Source: Strigamia acuminata (lineage: Eukaryota > Arthropoda > Chilopoda > Geophilomorpha > Linotaeniidae). Taken from it: DNA of 64,000 nt. Below are positions 56,001-64,000 of this stretch, in pieces; the stretch's first letter is position 1; every line of letters begins with the position of its first letter. Both the position numbers and the translations under genes were made by a program. The stretch covers positions 10,318,427-10,382,426 of the forward strand of contig OX442315.1 in NCBI GenBank assembly GCA_949358305.1, read 5' to 3'. A model generated the notes under the pieces. That model had not been told where the DNA came from, searched no databases, and worked only from the letters and a program-made list of their open reading frames with translations.

Positions 56001-57944
56001 CCCACCCAAGGAAGTAGCTTGTGATGCCCCCCAAACATCCATGTGCACTAAATCTAATACTCCCTTAGTGGAAATGGTAATTATCGGGGGAAAACTCGCC
56101 CTAGTGCTCTTAGCACGGGCACATGCGTCACAAGTGGATAATTCTTTGTTAGACAAATTGATCCCAAAAACGTCCTCGGATTCGGTTAATTTAATAATGC
56201 CTTTAGCATTATGGTGGCCCATTCTGGAATGCCACGTGTCCATACTCTGGGATATTTCTTTCTTTCTCATTTTGATCCCAGTATCCCCGCTTTTGTTAAC
56301 TTTCGCAGTCGCATTAGCTTCGGGAACAATAGCAGGAGGTGTCTGAACCTCATTCACTGTTTTCTGTAAATTAATCGCCGCAGGCGCATTCGCTTTGGTT
56401 GGCTCGCTTACTTGCGTACTCAAATTAGATGCGGATTTTCCCATATCCGGCTTACAGAAACTTTTTAGTAAAGCTGACTTAAAATCTAAAATGGTTAGTA
56501 GCGGTTGTACAAATTTTTCATCCTTCACGGATGATTTGATTAAATCGAGGACAGCAGCTGTATCCTGTTGCGCAGTTAATGCAGCTGTGTTTACAGAATT
56601 AACCTCGACCCGGCAGTTGACTTTGTACAGCCTGTCGCTAGTCCGAACTGCCGAAATCAATGGTTCCTCGATTTTATCTTTGAAAATACTCATCTTCCCA
56701 TCTTTAACAATTGTGCACAACCCAGCCTCATCGGTGCGCCCGAGCGAAATAAGGTTTTTCCGAAAATTCGGTGCGAAGAATACATTCGTCAAAGTTATTT
56801 TCCTCGTTCTTTGTCCATAGAGCGAAGTGAGGACGATGTTGCCCACACCTTCAATCTTCGATTTTCCTTCTCCTTGTAGAACGCTGAAGTTAGACAACGG
56901 TTTGAAGTTTGAAAACCAATTCCGGTTGAAGGAAAAGTGGTCGGTCGCTCCCGTGTCCACGTACCACTGTGAATCGTAGTTTCCGTGCGACACAAGAGAT
57001 AAGGGCACTGTGGGCTTCTCTTCCGACACCGCAGAATACAAAGTGTAGGGCTCATCTGTATAGGGGTCCAGTTGTGTGAGATTTGCTCTCTGTGGACCCC
57101 CTCTGCCTCGTCCTTTGCCACGGGTGCCTCCACGATTCAATTGGGCTGGCGAGCCAGCGCTGGCGGGGAAAGTCCCTTGCTGTTTCGGCGGCGATGGGCA
57201 CTCCCTGGCGAAGTGTCCCGACCCACCGCAAGTAAAACATGTTCCACGCGAAGTTCCGGGGGAATTTGGGGTTTTTCCACGAGGTTTCCATTTCCCTTTA
57301 GTATAGAAAGCGGTAGTATTGTCTGCCAATACAGGTGGGACGCCAAATTCATTGGTCTGTTCATAAAGGCGATTGTACTCGCCAAGTAAACGTTCTTTAA
57401 CGTTTTTCGCTGTGAATTCCGTATCCGACCAGTGATACGCGGTCTGTTTCACAGCCTCGTATTGTGGGGGCAGAAGATCTAAATATTGGAATGCCTGGAA
57501 TTCATCGGTGACCTCAATTTTAACGTCCTTCAGTTCGACGATTTTGCGGTCGACCCGCCCGGTGAAAACTAGCATTTCCTCATTATCTCGAAGTTTCATG
57601 TTGAGGAATTCACGTCGCAACCGAGCACGACGTGCCCTCGTCGTCGGTTGATAAGCGTCCTTTAGGGCTTCCCAAACTTTCGCAGCGGTGGGGCAGGCAA
57701 CAGCTATCACTTGCTGCGGCTCAGCGCAACTCATGCAGATAGTGGACATTGCCTTGTCCTCTCGAGCGTTAAACTCTCGCTTCTCTTTTGCAGTGGCTGT
57801 TGCAGCCAGTGGTGGCTCAGAGCCACTAACATGTCCCCAAACGCCGTTGTATTTGAGCAATAACTGGACCTGCACGGACCAGGTGGCATAGTTCGTGCCA
57901 TCGAGCTTTTTAATATCCTTGTAATCGTCGTGCTTTGAAGCCAT
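53097..57944 (-). CDS. Copia Gag-Pol polyprotein (1615 aa), intact
   Basis: Single ORF; start ATG at 57944-57942 (G at -3 and +4), since the longer frame begins with GTG. Domains in order: Copia-type Gag (DUF4219/UBN2-like; KLDGTNYATW near the N-terminus); one CCHC knuckle CFTCGGSGHFAREC (236-249); protease VDTGATDHFS (DTG at 330-332); integrase zinc finger HSRMGHHNAKG ... CDACARAK, core with HMDVWG, KTDNGGEF and a Glu near NSVAERANR; acidic and Pro-rich linker; reverse transcriptase with YVDDIVLFS; RNase H with VYTDASFA and a C-terminal MTKWLPKP. No stop or frameshift. Confidence 0.95.
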   Translation of the reverse strand: MASKHDDYKDIKKLDGTNYATWSVQVQLLLKYNGVWGHVSGSEPPLAATATAKEKREFNAREDKAMSTICMSCAEPQQVIAVACPTAAKVWEALKDAYQPTTRARRARLRREFLNMKLRDNEEMLVFTGRVDRKIVELKDVKIEVTDEFQAFQYLDLLPPQYEAVKQTAYHWSDTEFTAKNVKERLLGEYNRLYEQTNEFGVPPVLADNTTAFYTKGKWKPRGKTPNSPGTSRGTCFTCGGSGHFARECPSPPKQQGTFPASAGSPAQLNRGGTRGKGRGRGGPQRANLTQLDPYTDEPYTLYSAVSEEKPTVPLSLVSHGNYDSQWYVDTGATDHFSFNRNWFSNFKPLSNFSVLQGEGKSKIEGVGNIVLTSLYGQRTRKITLTNVFFAPNFRKNLISLGRTDEAGLCTIVKDGKMSIFKDKIEEPLISAVRTSDRLYKVNCRVEVNSVNTAALTAQQDTAAVLDLIKSSVKDEKFVQPLLTILDFKSALLKSFCKPDMGKSASNLSTQVSEPTKANAPAAINLQKTVNEVQTPPAIVPEANATAKVNKSGDTGIKMRKKEISQSMDTWHSRMGHHNAKGIIKLTESEDVFGINLSNKELSTCDACARAKSTRASFPPIITISTKGVLDLVHMDVWGASQATSLGGANFYFILVDDYSRYMWIITMKTKGEVLGHFKRWLTEVERTTSRKVKCIKTDNGGEFISRNWDDYASKIGLKCIRTNTYSPEMNSVAERANRTIVGGVRALMLENDFPYPLWAELATTIVYLKNRFPHEGLGGKVPYTVFFGKKLSLRHIRCIGSKTFVHIPSQVRKGKLEGRAWAGALIGYAISTRGYRVWDPVRNQVFASKHVRIFEDSYWYEIGKRLQQPIKQPQGGQFKHFGDSSSDTEGDDDDSVAPIPEIVEEVQEALPPPIPPPVEPPVPKEKPPLPTTPKPVFRPELRPLVKQAIQQPAIETVEGDLVGDAGAGDNPVEEIGGAKGDNGDGENYFNVYPDDDEEVDLPPTIQARRGSGKKGKKVKDPLSLPLDMTKWRRVQSVRKAGATAGKIDVVYFSPNEDKLRSRTDVARWCDAEGYHYDPDLFDFKTLEGEEPELPFAGFCAVEPDTYEEAMRHTNKRDWEKAMKEETDIFDDRTVYKEIDKPEGELLLGSKWIYKMKRDQSGAVARYRARLVAQGFKQRPGIDFTEVFSPVVNFVLVIVFFCTLVILKGWRDVHLDIKAAYLYGDLDKVQFMEIPKGYRTAENQHKCWMLLKSLYGLHQSGRMWYQALHDRLLQLGFVPLLGLNCVYALDNDAILIFYVDDIVLFSKDDYVEECVVRWIRESFDTVDLGPVTLLLGIAFDRSGGQIRIHQRAYIEKLCKLYGVDSCLRIRVPGTPGTIIQGVTEKERVDSTFPYRNLVGSLLFLASRTRPDILFSVIVLSQYNEKHSTRHISMLLQILRYLANTSDYMINLSNCRNDNLTVYTDASFALDADKRRSFGGHIVYLGGVPIMWNCHKQSMTALSIMESEFLAVVDGVKEIIWLERLYDADIMFSINRNTPCVYADSMPAIQYAKNRIENRANKHIDVKLHFLRDWFERGTFAIKHIPGALNVADVMTKWLPKPRLNTLCEHLFVRRK

Positions 57945-59132
57945 CACGACGACACCAGGAAAATGCACAATAATAATTGGTTATGCACAGAGAGAACACA
58001 ATTTCGGAATTTATTCCGCACACACACTTCACAGGAGCACTTAATCACACAATGCACAATTGTCTCTAGTCCCAAAAACCAAAAAGGAAGGCGAAAATAC
58101 AGTTTCAACCCGGGGAATCTCAATAAGTGAGATTGGAAAACCTTGACTGGCAATCCACCAACTCTTCCGTCCGACCTCCTGGGGTCGCGGGATGGTTGGG
58201 GGCCCTGGATAAGCCCAGCCAAGAATACAGTGCTACGTGCCCGACTGGACGTAGGGTAGCACCGAATCTAACAAGGGACCAACAACAAAAACTTAAAACT
58301 ATACAGAGTTTCACGAAAGTATGCAAATAAATCAAAACAGTCTAGATGTGAAGTTGGCCAATTACGGGATCCTTGCGCCGTAATCGGTTCCCACGGTGTG
58401 TTCAACGTCGGCTTCACGTGTCGAATTAACTCACACGCACGCCGGGGTGCTAATGTGAGGAGAAACCCTCTCAACTGGTGCACCCTGCGTGCAAAACCAG
58501 GGTTTCCTCTTGAAATCGTCGTTGCGCACGTCCGCGCCTTCGTAATTCCACGTCGGGTGTAAATCACGGCTCTTCGTGCTAAATATGGCTGTGTACGTGG
58601 ACTTACACGTAAACACAGCTCCAAAACGAATATTCACCGTCGATGGCGATGAAAAACGATCAAAATGGTCGCCACAGAACAAATCTTCGTCCTCGACGAT
58701 CCTACGACAAATATCGGTCGTTTTGCGTCGAAACTCCGTCGTGTCGACGTGAATGGGCGTCGTCTCGCTGGCAATACTGATTGCCTCGGCAAAATAACGT
58801 CGTGTTGGCGTGTATCGGTTCAGATGCACGTCTGGGCTGCGATTCGCTTCACGGCCGAATCCAAAATGGCCGCCGCAGGAGAATTTCACAACGACGTCGG
58901 AAAAAGTGCTTATTTCGCACAGAAAAATTTCGAAATAAAGCTGCTTACACACTAAAATGTCCGTAGTAATGTCCGCACACGTTGCCGATCGTTTCCAATC
59001 GATTTGGCGAAGAAAATCCGTCTGCGTCGGTCGGTTCGCGTTTGCGGCGAAGTCGGGCGACGTCTTGGCTTCGTCTCGCGTCCAAAAAGGTCGGAAATCC
59101 TTTACAAACTGGTCAGGCCGTCGACAACCATC
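57945..59132 (-). other. Copia 5' leader
   Basis: About 1.2 kb between the primer site and Gag-Pol, unusually long for a Copia element. ORFs here (for example 58431-59165) have no recognisable domain and I do not call them. Confidence 0.4.
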
Positions 59133-59143
59133 CTCTGCTACCA
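59133..59143 (-). promoter_or_regulatory. primer binding site, initiator tRNA-Met type
   Basis: TGGTAGCAGAG two bases inside the 5' LTR on the minus strand is complementary to the last 11 bases of animal initiator tRNA-Met including CCA, the usual Copia primer. Confidence 0.8.
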
Positions 59144-59145
59144 TA

Positions 59146-59622
59146 TAAAGCGATTTCCTGGCCAAAACATCGGTTAGAAAGGAGTTGACGAGTGTCTAAA
59201 CAGGTGCGCGACACCGACATGCGTGCGCCATGTTTAATATCACATAAAAGTGTACACGCTTCGAGGCTAACAACTGCACTCGGAAAAATAGGATAAATCA
59301 TTGTTGGATTTCAATGATTTGTCCTTTACATTATAAAATAAAAGCAATGACATTCATAATCGATAACTAAGCAATAATAACAATACAGGACTCGCTCTTT
59401 TGAGCAGACGATGTTATCAGCGCATGCTGCTAAATGGAAACGTTCAACCGCGGTACAGAACCAGCATTAATAAAAATCGAGATCGATTGAACGCGACATC
59501 GAGACATTAAATAGCAGCACATTCATTACACATATCCGGAAAGTGTGTAATGTAAATATTCACAAACTATACAATATGGCGACAAACAACCAAACACACA
59601 ATATTTCCACCACAACTCAATA
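59146..59622 (-). repeat. 5' LTR of the Copia element
   Basis: 477 bp. The minus strand begins TATTGAGTTGTGG and ends CGCTTTA. Flanked at 59623-59627 by the GATTC duplication. Confidence 0.9.
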
Positions 59623-62600
59623 GATTCCAGGCCACCAAACCGTGGCTCGCGCCAACGATTTGGTACGGACAATGCCGTAATGACCCGCATGGAGCTCGAC
59701 CAACACCAAACGACGAACAGCTTTCGGAATCACCAACCTGTCGGAGAGAAATAAATATTCATCAAAGGTTGAGAATGAGTCTCGCTGTTTATAAAATTCA
59801 GCAACATCCAACGTCCGCGATTCCCATCCGGTGCGAACATGTCGCAAAACAGCTTGCAATATTTCATCAGCTGCATATGCAGCTTTGAGAGAAGTAGCAG
59901 TCATGGGAAAATCTGAAATGAGATTTGAATAAATTTTGTTAATGCCGACTTCCAAATCTTCTTTGCTGTCCACACTCGGTTGTGGATTACGAGACAAGCC
60001 ATCGGCAATGGCGTTGTCCACAGCAGGCACGTGTTCAATAATAAAATCGTATGCGGACAGAAATACTGCCCAACGATGCAGTCGTGCAGCCACGATCTGA
60101 TTACATCCCTTTTTCTCTCCGAATATCGAGACAAGGGGTTTGTGGTCCGTACGCAGAAAGAAACGACGCCCAAACAGGTAGTGGTGGAATTTTCTTATGC
60201 CATAAATAATGGCGAATCCCTCACGCTCTATCTGTGCGTAGTTCTTCTGCGCGGCCGACAAAAGAGAACTCGCAAAGGCAATTGGCCTGTGAGTACCATC
60301 TGGATCGAGGTGCGACAAGAACGCTCCCACGCCTACCGGGGAAGCATCGACTGTCAAAAACAATTTTTTAGACTGATCAAAGTGAACCAATGCTGACTCT
60401 GTGGATACTGCAACCTTGACTTTTTTCCAAGTGGACTCGTGCTCCTCTGTCCACTTCCACTCGACATCGTCACGTGTTAAACGATATAACGGTTCGAGCA
60501 GAGTAGACAAATTTGCAACAAAGCGACCGTAGTAATTGATGAGACCAAGGAACGATTTCAAAGAGGTAACATCACTGGGGCGCGTTGCATCTCGTAAGGG
60601 AGCGAGTTTGGAATCTATCGGGGAAATGCCGTGTTTAGAAATATTCAAACCTAGGAACTGGATCGACCGTTGCATAAAGCGACACTTCCGGCGATTCAAA
60701 GTAAGCCCGGCTCCGCCGAATGTCGACAGGAGCACATCCAAGTTTTGCAGGTGAACTGTGTTAGTCACACCTGTCACGGCAGAATCATCGATAAACGGCT
60801 GAGCGCTGTTCACCTTGGCGGTCAACTGGTCCATCGTTTGTTGGAATAGAGCGGGAGCGGATGAAATGCCATAAAACAACCTATTTACTCTGAAAAGGCC
60901 CAAATGCGTATTAATTGTGCAACACATTTTGCTGTCATCGTCCAGCTCCAGTTGGTTAAAGGCTGACGTCATATCCAATACTGAATAAGTCTCCCCCCCC
61001 GACAATTTCGCGGTTACATCTGCAAATAGAGGAAGTGGATATGAGTTAGGAAATATAGCCTTATTAATTGTCCTATTATAACAGCCAGCCAACTTAATGG
61101 TGCCGTCGGACTTTTTAACATGCATCACGGGCGTTGCCCAACGTGATGATGCAACCGGAGTTATAATACCCAGCGCTTGCAAACGCGCCAACTCAGCCTC
61201 GACCAATGGCTTAACTGCTATGGGGACTGGATAAGCTTTTAGAAAAATCGGCTGTACCGCCGGATCAACGTCAATGTGAACAGTGGACTTGTTAAAGCAA
61301 CCGATTTCATCTCGGAAAGTGTGCTCGTGCTTCAGCAACAACGTTTCCAAAGCTTTGGCTGAAGTGGAATCGAGAACCTCGGACTGGGGAGCAACGGAAT
61401 CGGCCTTGTAAATTTTCGCGCCGACCGCTTCAGCAGTTTTCGAAAGGAGCCCGAACATGCATAACCAACCTCTTCCCAACAGCGGAACTGGACCATCCCG
61501 TGCGACACAGAGTGGCAATAAAAAATTTCGATTTTTGAACCTGACTGGAACTTCAATAACTCCCTCCATCTGTATTTGATCGCCTGTATACGTGTACATG
61601 TTGCACGGGATGGTCTGCAATGGAAAATGGGAAAAATGTTTTAGATATAAATCAAGAGCAATAATAGAAGCACCTGCCCCCGTGTCCATCTCCATATCGA
61701 GATTGACACCATCGATACAAATGGTAATCATAACCGGCTTCACACGTGGCAAATGCACGGAATTAACTGCAGTTGCGGGACCAGTGTGAACTCGATAGAA
61801 ATCCATGTCCTCGTTAAAACGAACAACGTGAGTGGAATCCGATGCTGGAACACGAGAACGACACACCGGACGAATATGTCCAGTTTTACCACAGCCGTGG
61901 CACTTGGCGTCCCGAAAACGACACGAATCGCGGGAGTGGTTCGATTTACCACAAGCCGAGCACCCCGACGCATTTCCTTTACTGGATGGTTGGTGTGGAG
62001 TTGGAAAAGCAACATTTTTCTTCGTGAAACGCCTCCCGCCTCGTCTGTTCGGCTCGTATCGCGGCTTTGACTCGTGGAGTTTATGCACAGGAGTGGCGGC
62101 AGTATTCTGGGCAGCAATAGTCGAAAATTCCTTCGACGACACCTCAGCGGAAGCCGCAAAAGCAACGGCGTCGTCGAAAGTCAGATCAGTTTTCAGGGTT
62201 AACGCATGTTGGACTTGCTCGTTTTGCAAGCCACATAAAAAGCGATTTCGCAGCTCGTCCGATTTATTTTCACCAAAGTCGCAATTTTGAGCAAGATCTT
62301 GGAGAGCCAACGAGTATTCGGTGACAGTCTCACCTGCCTGGCGATCGCGCCGATGAAATCGACGTATTTCGGCCAAAACGAGCGGCTTCGGGCGGGCGTT
62401 CTTCTGCATGAGCGCTACCAATTCGTCGTACTTGAATTCAGCCGGCTTTTTGGGTGCTGTAAGCGACACCAATAACTTCAACGTCGGCATGCCCACGTAC
62501 GCGAGCAGCGTGTGAACCTGCTCCAAATCGTCAACTATTTTGTTGCAGGCGAAAATACTCGCCATACGCAAACAATAAAGTTCCCAATCATCACCGGAAT

Positions 62601-62634
62601 CGTATTCACGAAGCGTGCCTTTCAACGCCGACAT
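59623..62634 (-). pseudogene. pol: Mag-like Gag-Pol, part before the Copia insertion
   Basis: ATG at 62634-62632. Gag (about 1-190), tandem knuckles CSACGKSNHSRDSC and CHGCGKTGHIRPVC, protease MDTGAGASI, reverse transcriptase whose catalytic box reads FIDD instead of the common YIDD/YLDD, RNase H TVDASPVGVG, and the His pair of the integrase zinc finger (HAGHYGIVRTKSLARA). It is cut after WWPGI by Copia; the final 2 codons of the extended ORF (to 59617) are Copia LTR sequence. Otherwise free of stops. Confidence 0.9.
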
Positions 62635-62825
62635 CTTGATGGCAAGGAGGCGGAATACGGCACAAATAACGCGAAAATTCGAAGCACGGAACGACTAGGC
62701 CTACTTCGGGGACGGCGTGGTCAGCGACGGTCAAAAACGGCCAAAAAGTTCATCAAACGATCAAAAAAACTCACAAAAAGTAGATACGAAGCAGCATCTG
62801 GTTGTGGGTCGTCGATTGCGATCCC

Positions 62826-62836
62826 CCTCGTCGCCA
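62826..62836 (-). promoter_or_regulatory. primer binding site of the Mag-like element, tRNA-Ser type
   Basis: TGGCGACGAGG two bases inside the 5' LTR on the minus strand is complementary to the 3' end of animal tRNA-Ser(GCT) over 11 bases; the match then weakens. Confidence 0.55.
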
Positions 62837-62838
62837 AT

Positions 62839-63006
62839 TATTGTGTATTTATCGTTGATGTGGTTAGTGGTCAAGAAAGCGACATGTCAGGTAAGTTAAA
62901 CTAAAATGACTGATTTATTCTGGAATTACAATATAGGTGGCGCTGCTCTTAAAAGCGCCAAAACATAACGATTGGTCAGGATTGACCGATGGAGTAGGAC
63001 ACTCCA
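62839..63006 (-). repeat. 5' LTR of the Mag-like element
   Basis: 168 bp partner of 51199-51366, followed by ATTTG target duplication at 63007-63011. Confidence 0.85.
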
Positions 63007-63011
63007 ATTTG

Positions 63012-64000
63012 TCTTACCTCATTTCCTATTCATGTTTATCCCTTGACTTGGTCTGGAGTGGCTCAATTCTGCCACATCAGACTAGTCTAAGTTGAGTAAT
63101 TCTCACTGTTCCCCCTCCTAAATTCCTTCCCATAGCCATGGCTAATACTACACAAGTGCAGCCATGGTCGGTCATTTCTGACTTCTTTTCAAAAACCCTT
63201 GTGACAATGTTCTTTCGGCGCAAATATCTAACAATACTTGGTCGAGAAAAGCTATGTCAAACTACTAAAAGCTCACGAGAACAAGTTTAACAATAAATGA
63301 AAGTGAATTATTGCAACAGTGTAAATAAAATAGAGTCGTGGGTTTTTCTCAAATCATATGACATTTATTTAGTATAACTCCGTTATATAAATAAAATGGC
63401 CTACAAAGATGGCCAGTGATAATACGATTGGTGTCCTTGGCTCCGAAATAGATGGGTCAATACATCGTATTCGCATGGAGAAAAGATGTCATCCATCGTC
63501 GGGCTGACTGGTCTCTGGTTCGGTTCTGTAATGGCGGTATCCGAGGCTGTGCGGTTGACTTATTCCACATTGTCACAATCTCATGTAAATATCTAAGATA
63601 TTTGCATAGAGTATTGCTGTTATGCTGTTTGGATTACGCATACTTTTGTTATCAAGTATGACGTAAATAATTCATCATGTGGGAATTAATGATATTCAGG
63701 CGTCACACATAACTCGATGAGTATATGTCGTGAGCCAAAGGTCATTATGTTGTCATCTGGATTACAACAAGCAAATTTGGTTATCATTTGTTTTGCTGTA
63801 ATGTTTACTTCCGGTTCTGTGTCAATCGAGTTCTTTATCGTGAGTAAAACTTCGTTTTACATCATGATACGATGAAATGATTTATACAACTGAGTTGGCT
63901 AAATCCAAGCTGTAAAAGTACAAATATGAAATCCTACCGGGTCCGAACGGTAAGCGTCATCCATCGCTCAGCCCGGTATCCTCGCGATCACACAGTCGCC
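63012..64000. other. right end, no gene recognised
   Basis: Possibly continuation of the interrupted TGTCACGG-type LTR. No ORF above 70 codons with family features. The last ~75 bases are more GC-rich and end in GCGATCACACAGTCGCC, reminiscent of the CACACAGCGGCGG motif in the left Gypsy LTR, so another element may begin at the edge. Confidence 0.3.

Larger units (their letters stand above)
52598..59627 (-). mobile_element. intact Copia-type retrotransposon nested in the Mag integrase
   Basis: 7020 bp (52603-59622), minus strand, with 477-bp LTRs and the 5-bp duplication GATTC (52598-52602, 59623-59627). Minus-strand order: 5' LTR (59146-59622), initiator-tRNA-Met primer site, about 1.2 kb leader, a single Gag-Pol ORF (57944-53097), purine tract, 3' LTR (52603-53079). 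The integrase precedes the RT, as in Copia. LTR ends are TATTGAG...CGCTTTA instead of TG...CA. The LTRs look identical, so this is the youngest insertion in the nest. Confidence 0.93.
51194..63011 (-). mobile_element. Mag-like Ty3/Gypsy element, split by a nested Copia element
   Basis: Element 51199-63006 with 168-bp LTRs and the 5-bp duplication ATTTG (51194-51198, 63007-63011). Without the Copia insert and its 5-bp duplication it is about 4.8 kb. Minus strand order: 5' LTR (62839-63006), tRNA-Ser-type primer site, a Gag-Pol ORF, 3' LTR (51199-51366). Two adjacent zinc knuckles, the short LTR and fused Gag-Pol fit the Mag lineage. LTRs show no difference that I noticed; the ends are TG...TA on the minus strand. 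Confidence 0.88.

Noticed and set aside
58431-59165. 244-codon ORF in the Copia leader
   Set aside because: No domain, no good start context and partly overlaps the primer site; treated as leader.

Overview
This window is nuclear DNA of an animal, most likely an arthropod or another invertebrate. The evidence is an intron-containing tRNA-Leu(CAA) gene, a tandem cluster of DEG/ENaC-type channel genes split by short GT-AG introns (most 53-80 bp), and LTR retrotransposons of the Ty3/Gypsy, BEL/Pao and Copia groups. The species cannot be fixed from the sequence. There is no bacterial gene organisation.

Layout. 1-1431: almost featureless flank. 1432-14937: a complete, apparently intact 13.5-kb Ty3/Gypsy element on the minus strand. 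Its 1016-bp LTRs show no difference that I can see. It carries gag, pol joined by a textbook -1 frameshift signal, and a third long ORF of unknown function preceded by a splice acceptor. 15074-20116: DEG/ENaC gene A (minus). 20600-33640: repeats packed with nested transposons: a 475-bp MITE, a Tc1/mariner-like foldback with an inner TCGCGA-rich element, a solo LTR, and a damaged BEL/Pao element. 34693-34806: tRNA-Leu. 35209-40515 and 43453-50158: DEG/ENaC genes B and C (minus), with repeats in their longer introns. 51199-63006: a Mag-like Ty3/Gypsy element (minus) split by an intact Copia element at 52603-59622. 63007-64000: no gene seen.

The most unusual content is the DEG/ENaC cluster. In all three genes one open exon runs from the second transmembrane segment of one channel unit, through a basic linker of about 55 residues, into the first transmembrane segment of a second unit. 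Twelve-exon models with only GT-AG introns give uninterrupted proteins of 822 (A), 818 (B) and 811-812 (C) residues. Each has two complete DEG/ENaC units and four membrane segments, with a G-x-S filter motif in each second transmembrane segment. Intron phases in unit 1 (0-1, 1-0, 0-0, 0-2, then the TM2 exon) are repeated exactly in unit 2, so the gene looks like a fused internal tandem duplication that was later copied as a whole.

The mobile elements are young: the LTR pairs differ at 0-1 visible positions, and Copia lies inside Mag, which lies inside another LTR fragment. The Gypsy element at the left combines two in-frame slippery heptamers, a 6-nt spacer, a 10-bp stem holding the gag stop, an Arg/Ser-rich Gag and a non-envelope third ORF.
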